Assembly (NCBI GenBank): GCA_964577145.1
Contig: CAZNXM010000004.1
Location: 19,820-83,819 of the forward strand
Source: MGIIa-K1 sp964577145
GTDB taxonomy: Archaea > Thermoplasmatota > Poseidoniia > Poseidoniales > Poseidoniaceae
Direction: 5' to 3'
Length of the DNA: 64,000 bases
Shown here: positions 25,287-32,968 of the stretch, one piece after another
Layout: each line of letters begins with the position of its first letter
How positions within the stretch are numbered: the first letter of the stretch is position 1
Position numbers and translations under genes: made by a program
Notes under the pieces: generated by a model
Seen by the model: only the letters and a program-made list of their open reading frames with translations
What the model was told of the DNA's origin: nothing
Database searches by the model: none

Positions 25287-25940
25287 ATTGTGAGACATAC
25301 TGTCACAAATTCCACAACGGCGGAGTGCTTTGTTACGTGAGTTTCGGGCGACCCTTGCTTTTGCTGCGAATGGATTCAGATCCGGACAGGTTCTGAGGTT
25401 ATGTCCAATCTGATTGCAGTTTGAACATAATCTTCTCCCACTTGAGCGGAGCCTTGCTACTCTGGCTTTCTCTGGATGTAGGGTATAGCAAGTCCTAGAG
25501 TTGTGGCCTGGTTTGTTGCAAGCTCCGCAACGCCGCTTCCCATCGGTTTGACGTGCCAAGGCCCTTTCTGGATTGATTTCAGGACAAGTTCTGGTATTAT
25601 GGCCAGCAGCGAAACATTTCGAACAACGTCTTCGCCCATCGCGTCTTTGAATAAGAGGGCGATTTGGATTTAATACGGAGCATGTCCTAGTGTTGTGTCC
25701 TCGGATTCCACAATAGGAACAAGTGCGTGAACCACGAGATGCTTTTCTGGCTGCGCGCTGAATCGCCTTCTTTGGGTATAGTTTCGGACAAGTTCGAGAA
25801 TTGTGCCCACTCTCTTTACAATTCGCGCAAGCCCTGAGTTCCATCCCTCTTCGGGTTGAATAATATTTACCAGAATTAGTAAGAGGGCATGTTTTCTTAT
25901 TATGGCCACTGGCGCCACAAGTGCTACATGTGCGCCTCAT
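25266..25940 (-). CDS. Protein of seven tandem CCHC zinc knuckles
   Basis: The whole 224-residue protein is built of seven CX2CX4HX4C knuckles at residues 5-18, 38-51, 74-87, 106-119, 138-151, 172-185 and 209-222, spaced 32-37 residues apart. Each has a GHNxRTC-like core (for example CSYCGIRGHNTRTC). The linkers are Arg/Lys-rich and often carry a following LNP or INP motif. CCHC knuckles bind single-stranded nucleic acid in retroviral and eukaryotic proteins, and this GHNxRTC variant recalls plant proteins; they are rare in archaea. A TATA-like box (25964-25973) 28 bases upstream predicts a leaderless transcript. Single-stranded RNA or DNA binding is the best guess. Confidence 0.85.
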   Translation of the reverse strand: MRRTCSTCGASGHNKKTCPLTNSGKYYSTRRGMELRACANCKESGHNSRTCPKLYPKKAIQRAARKASRGSRTCSYCGIRGHNTRTCSVLNPNRPLIQRRDGRRRCSKCFAAGHNTRTCPEINPERALARQTDGKRRCGACNKPGHNSRTCYTLHPEKARVARLRSSGRRLCSNCNQIGHNLRTCPDLNPFAAKARVARNSRNKALRRCGICDSMSHNKRTCPL

Positions 25941-25961
25941 AGCCCATAATACTGAGACTTG

Positions 25962-25975
25962 GATATAATATATCT
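25962..25975 (-). promoter_or_regulatory. TATA-box-like promoter of the zinc-knuckle gene
   Basis: On the minus strand ATATATTATATCC lies about 28 bases before the ATG at 25940. Archaeal transcription usually starts about 25 bases from the TATA centre, which would put the start at or next to the ATG, giving a leaderless mRNA. Confidence 0.45.
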
Positions 25976-25986
25976 CATCATTATTT

Positions 25987-26020
25987 GAAGATTAATTAAT
26001 TATTGAGATTATTAATCTTC
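25987..26020. repeat. AT-rich inverted repeat in a divergent intergenic region
   Basis: GAAGATTAAT (25987-25996) and ATTAATCTTC (26011-26020) are perfect 10-bp arms separated by 14 bases. The repeat lies between the divergent zinc-knuckle and aldolase genes and could be a regulatory site. Confidence 0.5.
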
Positions 26021-26090
26021 CAATATTGGCATATTTTTGATTATTTATTCGTCGATGCGTTGAAGTCCTCGACATGGGTGGGCGAGTCAC

Positions 26091-27017
26091 ATGGCCACCT
26101 ACCATGTCCCCGCTGACGTGCCCGATGAGTTGATTGAGACTTTCATCGCCAATATGGATGCTGCAACTTGCGGCACTGGAAAGATGAACCTCTTTGCGTG
26201 TGATCAAAAGATTGAGCATCTAAATGATGACTTCTATGATGGCGGAGAAAAAATCCCACTGAGTTCTAATGACCCGGCACATCTTTTCGAGATTGGTGCA
26301 CGTTCTCATAAGCAAGGTACTATCGGAGTTTTGGCAGGACAACTTGGATTGATTTCTCAATATGCTAGAGATTTTCCTGATGTGCCATACCTGGTAAAAC
26401 TCAATTCGAAGTCCCACCTGATTGGTACTTCACAGCGAGACCCCGTTTCTCAGGCAATGTGGGATCTTGATGATGTTATGGCATTGGCTCATAATGGAAT
26501 AAATGTCGTTGGTATCGGTTACACAATCTATCTCGGTTCTGAATTTGAACATGATATGCTTACTGAAGCCGCGAGTATGATTCGCCAGGCCCACGAACTT
26601 GGAATGATTTCAGTTGTCTGGATGTATCCACGTGGAAAAGCGGTAACCGATGAGAAATCTCCACAATTAATCTCTGGGGCTGCAGGAGTAGCAGCCTGTA
26701 TCGGTGCTGATTTCGCTAAGGTCAATTATCCAAGAGCATTTGATGGAATGACTCAGCCAGAGAGCCTGGCAATTGCTTGCGAAGCTGCTGGTCGAACCGG
26801 AATCATATGTTCTGGTGGAGGTTCATTGCCTCCTGAAGATTTCTTGAGCCGTCTACATGAGCAAATGAATATCTCAGGATGCAGAGGTGCTGCAACTGGG
26901 AGGAATATTCACCAGAAGACAACTGAGGATGCAGTTAGAATGTCCGCCGCTTGCAAAGCGATAATCTGTGATGGAGCAACTCTTGAAGAAGGATTGTCGA
27001 TTTACAACGGACAGTAA
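26091..27017 (+). CDS. Class I fructose-bisphosphate aldolase (archaeal DhnA type)
   Basis: This 308-residue Schiff-base aldolase belongs to the archaeal class I group. The early DQKIEHLNDDF motif, PYLVKLNSKSHL, the VVWMYPRGKAV strand, and the Schiff-base Lys in GADFAKVNYPRAFDG are characteristic. GIICSGGGSLPPEDFL and GAATGRNIHQK form the phosphate-binding end. It makes or splits fructose 1,6-bisphosphate; with the class II FBPase at 21175 it fits gluconeogenesis. The upstream 150 bases are AT-rich. The stop codon directly adjoins the end of a minus-strand mini-gene at 27018. Confidence 0.9.
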   Translation: MATYHVPADVPDELIETFIANMDAATCGTGKMNLFACDQKIEHLNDDFYDGGEKIPLSSNDPAHLFEIGARSHKQGTIGVLAGQLGLISQYARDFPDVPYLVKLNSKSHLIGTSQRDPVSQAMWDLDDVMALAHNGINVVGIGYTIYLGSEFEHDMLTEAASMIRQAHELGMISVVWMYPRGKAVTDEKSPQLISGAAGVAACIGADFAKVNYPRAFDGMTQPESLAIACEAAGRTGIICSGGGSLPPEDFLSRLHEQMNISGCRGAATGRNIHQKTTEDAVRMSAACKAIICDGATLEEGLSIYNGQ

Positions 27018-27113
27018 TCATTGTACCATTCCACAAGATGTGCAGAACCCACCAACTACTAGCCCTCCGCAAAATATGCAGAGGCCTTCACTGGTGCAAG
27101 TAATGGATTTCAT
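27018..27113 (-). CDS. 31-residue double-CxxC zinc-ribbon-like mini-protein
   Basis: The frame starts at ATG 27113-27111, which overlaps the TGA of the upstream winged-helix gene in a four-base ATGA. It ends at TGA 27020-27018, next to the aldolase stop. The product contains CIFCGG (C12, C15) and CTSCG (C24, C27) nine residues apart, a compact zinc-ribbon pattern, around a GLVVGGF strand-turn. The translational coupling and exact Cys spacing make chance unlikely. It may bind zinc and act with the winged-helix protein. Confidence 0.68.
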   Translation of the reverse strand: MKSITCTSEGLCIFCGGLVVGGFCTSCGMVQ

Positions 27114-27439
27114 GAACGGCGGATTAGATCAGACGAGGTCTGAATTTGTCCATTGATGTCGAGGAGCAGTGGTTGTCCTTCTTCCCAGTCAGGGCAGTTG
27201 TCTGAAACCCAGATTCGTGTAGCCCATTCGCAAATGTCATATCCGCCAGATAGGATTCCGGAGCGCTTGATGTATCCGACCTTGACAATATCTTTGTCTT
27301 TAGAGAGAACATTGCCTAGTTGTTGGCTAGTTGTACCATGGCGCATGGTACTATTGATGTGCTCCAAAATCTCAGCTGTATTGCGCGGACGCTCAGCTAG
27401 GAATTTCTTGATTTTTTCTCGAATGCGTACTGTTTTCAT
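27110..27439 (-). CDS. Small winged-helix DNA-binding protein
   Basis: This 109-residue protein contains a probable winged helix: IREKIKKFLAERPRNTAEILEHINSTMRHGTTSQQLGNVLSKDKDIVKVGYIKRSG. A Trp-rich tail (YDICEWATRIWVSDNCPDWEEG) follows. The ribosome-binding site AGGAGG lies before two consecutive ATGs (27442 and 27439); the second has the better spacing, so I use 27439. It is coupled by ATGA to a 31-residue zinc-ribbon-like protein. Specific function unknown; a local regulator is likely. The promoter-side intergenic region contains repeats. Confidence 0.7.
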   Translation of the reverse strand: MKTVRIREKIKKFLAERPRNTAEILEHINSTMRHGTTSQQLGNVLSKDKDIVKVGYIKRSGILSGGYDICEWATRIWVSDNCPDWEEGQPLLLDINGQIQTSSDLIRRS

Positions 27440-27490
27440 CATCTCTCCTCCTGTCATTTTGGCTCCCATATACTCTGCCATGGTTGCCGT

Positions 27491-27647
27491 TGGAACCGAG
27501 GAGCGAAGCAGCCCATATAACCATTATCCCGACAGAGGGGTTCCAAGTTACATTAAGACCCCCCAAAATGTAGCAAAGATAGCGGTTTAATTCTGGAACC
27601 GAGTTTAGTAAGTTGTTCTCCACTGGAAATGTGTAACTAAATGTAAC
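27491..27647. promoter_or_regulatory. Intergenic region with direct and inverted repeats between divergent winged-helix genes
   Basis: TGGAACCGAG occurs at 27491-27500 and 27594-27603. GTTACATT (27547-27554) and AATGTAAC (27640-27647) are perfect 8-bp inverted arms. On the minus strand GTTATATGG (about 27514-27522) resembles a TATA box for the small winged-helix gene; AAAATATTG near 27667 could serve the plus-strand gene. The repeats are candidate operators. Confidence 0.4.
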
Positions 27648-27710
27648 AACCAAATAGATAGTAAGTGAAAATATTGATATGCAGGGCGCTAGTGGAGTAA
27701 ATTGGTGACA

Positions 27711-30011
27711 ATGGTGTCTGGGACTCGTATTCGTTCAATTCATCAGAGGAGGATCCTCGATTGGTTAGCGGACGGAGGAGGCACTGTTTCAGAAGTTTCT
27801 AATGCACTATCGATGCGAATGCCACATGCTTCAGCCGCATTGAAAAAGTTGAGGGAATCGGGCGACGTCGTACGTGACGACCTAAATATTCGAGGCTCGA
27901 GATTGCGTCTTTCATCACAAGGCCTGGCTAGACTTGAGTCCGATGGACTCGATCGTCTAGAGGCGTCAGTTCGCTGGCCCCCACCTCCCGGAGCGGCCGG
28001 AATTGTTCTTGCGAGAGATGGCTCTATGCTGTTACTTGGTTATGCATCAAAGCCTCAAGGACCCTTGATTGGGCTCCCAGATAGACCAATGGACGATGAT
28101 TCTGGAGTGGTCGAAAATTCCAATGGAAACAAAGGGGGCGGGGAGTATTGGCGTTGGGGCGTCATCAGAGGAGATGGCCCTGTTTGGTGGGATTTAGAAA
28201 ATGGACGCCGTGCAGAAGCTCCCGAAGACACCTCTCCCTTGACCTTGGCAGCGTGGATGGAGCGACCAAAAATAATGGGTGTTGTCAGAGTTCGTCTCTT
28301 AGATGATACGAGAGAATGGCCCTTAGGTGTAGGAAGTTGGTTCTCTTCTCTACCTCAAGGAATTTGGCCAGACTTACCTCAGCAATTATGCGATGGCGAT
28401 GTAGCATTTGGCCGAGCGGGTAATTCCGGTCCTTTAGTAAGGCCGAGGGATGGAGTTCATGCATTATTGGGCAAAAGAGATGATCAAGCTCTCGTGTTAA
28501 GAGCGGTAGCAAAAGGTGCATTGTGTATTGCAGATTTCGATTTGCTTGGGCGTGAAGGTGCCCCTATAGCATTTGCAATTCTCAAGTATTGGCTTCGAGA
28601 AGTCCATCCCCGCCTTTCTAATGAGACAATTTCAGAGAGAATGGCCAAGATAAAGTCAGACCTCATCGAGGGAATATCTACAGCGTCAACTCGTCGTTTA
28701 TTAGCCGACTTCCCCGGCAGAGAATGGGCCGAAGAAGGTGTAATGGATACACGTTCACTCTCACTAAGAGCAGCACGCGCAATGTTGGCTTATGCTCTAG
28801 AGTCATCCAATCAACCGATTGTTGTCCATTGGCGCTGGCCTATTGAACGAGGTGTATTGGACCAACTCGTATCAGATAGCCGTTGCCGAATGGTAATCTG
28901 TGAGGGGACTGCACTTGAATTGCCAATGCGCTTGACATCGATGGGGGTCCATGGAAAGTTCAACCTAGAATTACCAGATAGAGTACAGATTCCAGTAAGT
29001 CTTGATGGAGATCTCTCTAGTGAGATGCCAGAGAATTGGGAAATGCCTGCAAATCCATCCGAAATAGTGCGAGGGGATTTGACCCCTCCGAGAAGTAAAC
29101 CCCTCAATCAAAGAGAAGCGATGTGGGTTGCTTGCAACCTTACTTCAGATGGTAATGATACTTGGGCTGACATGGTAGAGGAGGAATATCCGCTTGCTGC
29201 ATGGATTGCTACTTCACCTGAACAGAGAGGTTCGAGATGGAGGCGTATTTCCAAAAAGATTGATTCGATTTGGGCTAGCCTTGCAAATCTAGAATCTTTT
29301 GATATTGAACAATTATGTGATTTAGCTCTTGATAATACTGATGCATATGAATCACTTGTGGAGCGAGTTCGCTCTAGTCCGATGATAATGCTTGATCAAG
29401 TACACCTCATTCCTCATCCTGCAATGGCTAGTGCGTTATTATCTTCTACACATTGGCTTTCAGCATCCACAATGGAGTCAGTAGATGTTGCTTGTTCAGC
29501 ATTTCTTGAAGACCCCATTGATATCGATGGAGTAATGATGGCATGTTGGGATTCAGAACTCAAAGAGAAGGTTGCTTTAGCATGCCCTCATCACCATGCG
29601 CTTTCAGTTGGAGTACAAGACAGAGATGCGATTATGGGAATAATTACTGCTGTTAATCATTCACTATGGAAAGAGAATGCTCTGGAATGGGTCCGCTTAT
29701 TTCTCTCTTCATCTCAAGGAAGAACGATGCTAAGCGAACTGGAGATACCATGGGCTGTATTATTATGTGATTCTGTACTATTGAGCGAGGACCTGAAATT
29801 AACTCATCACATGAAGAGTGGGCCTGGTCACGACTCATTGCTGGATGTACTCGATGCATTAGATGCTAGAGAAAGAGGAATTGCACCACCAAAAGGTAGA
29901 ACTCATCCAATGGTGGGTTGGCTATTCCAAACAACTGTACCTCATGTCCCAATTCATTGTGAAGGCAACATGGAGATACACATTGCTCTACACCGACGCC
30001 TTCATGCATGA
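27711..30011 (+). CDS. Large protein with N-terminal winged-helix domain, function unknown
   Basis: This 766-residue protein begins with a MarR/ArsR-like winged helix (IHQRRILDWLADGGGTVSEVSNALSMRMPHASAALKKLRESGDVVRDDLNIRGSRLRLSSQG, residues 10-75). The remainder is soluble, Trp-rich and of no family I know. Segments include GIVLARDGSMLLLGYASKP, RLLADFPGREWAEEG, PIVVHWRWPIERGVLDQLV and a final GWLFQTTVPHVPIHCEGNMEIHIALHRRL. ATG 27711 is preferred over the TTG/GTG pair just before it. It may be a large lineage-specific regulator. It ends at the edge of the structured RNA candidate. Confidence 0.65.
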   Translation: MVSGTRIRSIHQRRILDWLADGGGTVSEVSNALSMRMPHASAALKKLRESGDVVRDDLNIRGSRLRLSSQGLARLESDGLDRLEASVRWPPPPGAAGIVLARDGSMLLLGYASKPQGPLIGLPDRPMDDDSGVVENSNGNKGGGEYWRWGVIRGDGPVWWDLENGRRAEAPEDTSPLTLAAWMERPKIMGVVRVRLLDDTREWPLGVGSWFSSLPQGIWPDLPQQLCDGDVAFGRAGNSGPLVRPRDGVHALLGKRDDQALVLRAVAKGALCIADFDLLGREGAPIAFAILKYWLREVHPRLSNETISERMAKIKSDLIEGISTASTRRLLADFPGREWAEEGVMDTRSLSLRAARAMLAYALESSNQPIVVHWRWPIERGVLDQLVSDSRCRMVICEGTALELPMRLTSMGVHGKFNLELPDRVQIPVSLDGDLSSEMPENWEMPANPSEIVRGDLTPPRSKPLNQREAMWVACNLTSDGNDTWADMVEEEYPLAAWIATSPEQRGSRWRRISKKIDSIWASLANLESFDIEQLCDLALDNTDAYESLVERVRSSPMIMLDQVHLIPHPAMASALLSSTHWLSASTMESVDVACSAFLEDPIDIDGVMMACWDSELKEKVALACPHHHALSVGVQDRDAIMGIITAVNHSLWKENALEWVRLFLSSSQGRTMLSELEIPWAVLLCDSVLLSEDLKLTHHMKSGPGHDSLLDVLDALDARERGIAPPKGRTHPMVGWLFQTTVPHVPIHCEGNMEIHIALHRRLHA

Positions 30012-30297
30012 GAGGCCGGTCGCGTAGTTTGGCTGCACATGCAACATCGGCTGGAGGGCGTGCTGCCCGATGAAAGCCGATACCAATGATGCGGCCATGT
30101 GCCATCGACGAAGACCAGGGTGACCTTCGGGTATGACCTCTGATGCAAACCGATGGACTATGTGGTCGGTAATGGGTCCTCGCCGGACGAAAGGATGAGT
30201 GTGAGACAACCAATCGGCCGCACAGACGCCCTGACCCTGGGTCAAGCCTCCGAGGAGACGATGATAGGGGCTGTTACGGGTCGGGGCACAGCTTCTC
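30010..30297. ncRNA. Candidate structured non-coding RNA (about 288 nt), family not identified
   Basis: This GC-rich stretch contains no convincing coding frame and carries several local helices. The ends pair: GAGAGGC (30010-30016) with GCTTCTC (30291-30297). Inside, GCACATG pairs with CATGTGC, ATCGGCT with AGCCGAT (around a GGGC/GCCC hairpin), and CCATCG with CGATGG (around ACC-TTCG-GGT). ACCGA pairs with TCGGT, and TGACCC lies next to GGGTCA. Strand is undecided: a TATA-like TAGTATAC near 30325-30335 would favour minus, shared with coaD. RNase P RNA was considered because length and one internal segment fit, but its near-universal GGAAAGTCC and ACAGAA blocks were not found. Confidence 0.5.
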
Positions 30298-30337
30298 TAA
30301 CAATACCTTCAACTGTTGTCGAAGTACAGTATACTAC

Positions 30338-31324
30338 ATGGTGAGGTTAGGGCGTTGCCTAGTCGGCGGTACTTTTGACCGATTTCATGCCGGCCATATC
30401 GCACTATTAGAAGCGGCTCTTGCCGAAGCCGAACTTGTTGAAGTTTGGATCGCAGGAGATGAAATGTCTGCAAGTAAATCTCCATTGATACAGTCTTTCG
30501 ATGAGCGAAGAGGAGCAATTCTCGATTGGTGTGGTGAGAGAATTTCAACTCATGAACTCAAAGATGAATTGGGACCTGCACCACATAGAGCAGATTGCGA
30601 TTCGATAATCTGCACACCTGAAACATTACCCAATTGCAATTCAATAAATGAAAAGAGATTACATGCAGGCCTAATTCCTTTGGAAATCATTGAGGCCGAA
30701 CATGTTCTAGATGAAACTGGAAGTATTATCTCTAGTACAAGAATTCGAGCTGGGATAATCGATAGGGATGGAAAGGCGTGGTTGGCCAATAAGGATAGAG
30801 AAGTTACTCATTATTTCCAACCAGCACTCGATTCTGAATTGAAAGAAGCGATGGGAGATTTGCATCTTGGCCCAGAGAATGCACCTGAAGTGGCAATGTC
30901 GTCGGCGATTGAAGATTTGACTTTTGGAATACTGGTGTCTGTAGGAGACGTATGTACCGCTACATTGCTCGATATGGACATCATTCCTGACATCGCTTTA
31001 GTTGATGGATTCACAAAGAGAACCGAATTGGAAGATAAAGTGGACCTTTCACCATTCGATGTTCTAATCGATGCGAATAATCCGCCGGGACAAATTACCC
31101 CTTCTCTAATTGATTCTATCGAAGCAGCATTGCACAATGACCAAACCACATGTATTGAAGTGTCAGGAGAGGAAGACCTTGCTCCAATCATTATTCACCT
31201 TCTCGCACCACTTGGAACTAATGTAGTATATGGGCAACCCGGAAAAGGGGTGGTCATACGTCATACCGATAATCAAGCTAAGCAGGAATGCCGTTCGATA
31301 CTTGATCGCTTTGAGGTGAGATAA
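30338..31324 (+). CDS. Fused phosphopantetheine adenylyltransferase and GTP-dependent dephospho-CoA kinase
   Basis: The protein joins the last two steps of CoA synthesis. Residues 1-150 form an archaeal/eukaryotic-type PPAT: CLVGGTFDRFHAGHIALL (HxGH) and GSIISSTRIRAGIIDRDG. Residues about 165-328 form the DUF359 GTP-dependent dephospho-CoA kinase: GDVCTATLLDMDIIPDIALVDGFTKR, the conserved NNPPGQITPSL and GEEDLAPIIIHLLAPLGTNVVYGQPGKGVVI. The domain order matches animal CoA synthase, but the kinase half is unrelated to bacterial CoaE. Its stop overlaps the next start as TAATG. CoA supply suits the acyl-CoA-rich gene content of the window. Confidence 0.87.
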   Translation: MVRLGRCLVGGTFDRFHAGHIALLEAALAEAELVEVWIAGDEMSASKSPLIQSFDERRGAILDWCGERISTHELKDELGPAPHRADCDSIICTPETLPNCNSINEKRLHAGLIPLEIIEAEHVLDETGSIISSTRIRAGIIDRDGKAWLANKDREVTHYFQPALDSELKEAMGDLHLGPENAPEVAMSSAIEDLTFGILVSVGDVCTATLLDMDIIPDIALVDGFTKRTELEDKVDLSPFDVLIDANNPPGQITPSLIDSIEAALHNDQTTCIEVSGEEDLAPIIIHLLAPLGTNVVYGQPGKGVVIRHTDNQAKQECRSILDRFEVR

Positions 31325-32358
31325 TGACTCTAGTTTCAATCACCGTTTGCGTCAGAAATAGCAATGATTGGATTGATGATTGTATGGAATCATTGGTTAA
31401 CCAAACCCACCGTCCACTAGAGATTATTATTGTCGATGATGGTTCAAATGATGGTTCAACAGAGAAGGTAAAAAAATGGGGAGAGGAAGAATTTGTTACT
31501 GCAATTACTCAGAAAGCATTGGGGTTATCTGCAGGTAGAATGGCTGCACTTGAAGTAGCGCGTGGAGAATGGGTTGCAATTACCGACATCGATGTTCGGC
31601 CCGAACCGGATTGGATTGAACAATTACTCTTGGCTTCCCCTTCACAAGAGGAAGAAGAGGTCGTTGCAGTAACTGGTAGAACTGTATTCGGTCAGTCAAA
31701 TGATGTGGTCTCAATTATCAGATCGATTGAAATCCAAGCAAAATATCGTTCTAGGCCCAGAAGAACAAGTCTCGCAAATGGTCCATGTTCAATGTTCAAC
31801 AGGGAGAAATTACTCGAGGTAGGGGGATTTAATCCAACTTGGTATCATGCTGAAGACATGGAGGTATCTTTGAAGTTAATAGCTGAAGGAGGGGTAATCA
31901 TCTATGCTCCTGACGCTGTTGTCAACCATATTCCTGAAACCGGGCTCACTCGATTCCTTAGCAAGAGAAAAAGAGATTCAAGAGCTCACGTCAGGATTGT
32001 ACGAAATTATTCAGCGCGTAATCGAAGAGGTTTAGGTTTTGATTTCATAGGTTCCTCGTGGATTATTCTCGCACTATTACCAGCATGTCTCTCAATGATT
32101 GCTGGCTTTGTATTATTATTGAAAGATGGATACGATTTCGGCAATATGAAAAATGAGTTTATCACATTTGGTGAACCCGTTTGGCTATTATTGCCAATTC
32201 TGATTTGGTTGATTCTCTCCTTGCGTACAACATTATTCATTGCGGCTAAAAAGAGCCCGCTCAAAGCCCCATTGATATTCATAGCGTGGTCGTTAGCACT
32301 ATGGCTAGGAATCATTCTTGGTTACCTTGACGCCCTATTCGGGCGTAATGGGCACTGA
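31324..32358 (+). CDS. Family 2 glycosyltransferase with C-terminal membrane helices
   Basis: The 344-residue protein has a GT-A domain: VSITVCVRNSNDWIDDCMESLVNQTHRPLEIIIVDDGSNDGS, the metal-binding DxD as TDIDVRPEPDW (about residue 88), and RTSLANGPCSMFNREKLLEVGGFNPTWYHAEDMEVSLKLI (acceptor and ED-like base). Three hydrophobic helices follow (about residues 240-335). It probably adds sugars to a lipid carrier or surface polymer at the membrane. The TAATG overlap couples it to the CoA gene, although no functional link is obvious. Confidence 0.88.
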   Translation: MTLVSITVCVRNSNDWIDDCMESLVNQTHRPLEIIIVDDGSNDGSTEKVKKWGEEEFVTAITQKALGLSAGRMAALEVARGEWVAITDIDVRPEPDWIEQLLLASPSQEEEEVVAVTGRTVFGQSNDVVSIIRSIEIQAKYRSRPRRTSLANGPCSMFNREKLLEVGGFNPTWYHAEDMEVSLKLIAEGGVIIYAPDAVVNHIPETGLTRFLSKRKRDSRAHVRIVRNYSARNRRGLGFDFIGSSWIILALLPACLSMIAGFVLLLKDGYDFGNMKNEFITFGEPVWLLLPILIWLILSLRTTLFIAAKKSPLKAPLIFIAWSLALWLGIILGYLDALFGRNGH

Positions 32359-32910
32359 TCATTCCTCGGTTTCAGTTTCAACTAGCATCCTCATGACAAG
32401 TCCACTAGCAATCAAAGCCACACATACCGAATATACTCCGGGGTCAATCCAATTCGTGAATAGTATTCCACGGATGATGTAGAAAATCAAGCCGATGGTA
32501 ATCAACCATCCACCAATAGGTGTTGCCAATCCTTTGTCGAAGGAAAAGAGGGAAAGGACGAATCCGACTTCATGCTCAAAAGTAGATTTCAAATGCTCTT
32601 CCATTGTACCATCGCCAATCTGTGTTCGCATACCTAAGAATAATGCAGCACAACAAATTGCCATGAAAACAATGTCACCCAAAACAATCGAGAAACCATC
32701 AGCAACATCAAATGCAGCGTTGGTCATCTCAAAGGTGAGTAGGCCACCCCAAGAGATTCTATGGTGAGGGTGAACAATTCCAAGGCAGTTCATGACTGCG
32801 AGGAAAAGTCCCCAAATTCCTAACGCAACATACCAGTCAGCAAGTCCCTTTGAAGGGAGTATGAAGGTCTCGAGAAGGCTGCGCTCTCCATTCTCATTGC
32901 TGTTGCTCAT
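32359..32910 (-). CDS. Integral membrane protein of unknown function
   Basis: This 183-residue protein has four or five hydrophobic segments: ADWYVALGIWGLFLAVMNCL, FSIVLGDIVFMAICCAALFLGM, GGWLITIGLIFYIIRGILF and YSVCVALIASGLVMRML. A His-rich bit (HPHHR) follows the first helix. It ends with a Glu-rich tail. ATG 32910 gives MSNSNENGERS. The gene shares its direction with orc1 but is separated by a hairpin. I do not recognise the family. Confidence 0.65.
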   Translation of the reverse strand: MSNSNENGERSLLETFILPSKGLADWYVALGIWGLFLAVMNCLGIVHPHHRISWGGLLTFEMTNAAFDVADGFSIVLGDIVFMAICCAALFLGMRTQIGDGTMEEHLKSTFEHEVGFVLSLFSFDKGLATPIGGWLITIGLIFYIIRGILFTNWIDPGVYSVCVALIASGLVMRMLVETETEE

Positions 32911-32948
32911 GGCGACTGCCACCTTGGTCGCGGTTATGAGTGTTTAGG

Positions 32949-32967
32949 AGAGCCCCTACGGGGCTTT
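32949..32967. terminator. Hairpin directly downstream of orc1/cdc6
   Basis: AGCCCC, TAC loop, GGGGCT (extendable by two A-T/G-T pairs) lies two bases past the orc1 stop on the minus strand. On the plus strand it is followed by only a short T run (TTT). Possible transcript-end structure. Confidence 0.45.
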
Positions 32968-32968
32968 C

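Noticed and set aside
29866..30245. Minus-strand protein frames over the structured RNA region
   Set aside because: Their translations are Arg/His/Ser-rich with no recognisable pattern, and they run into the end of the well-supported plus-strand gene.
30010..30297. SRP (7S) RNA
   Set aside because: The helix 8 core (GGTCAG...GGAAG...AGCAG) is not found on either strand, and the outer arms pair locally rather than forming the long helix 5.
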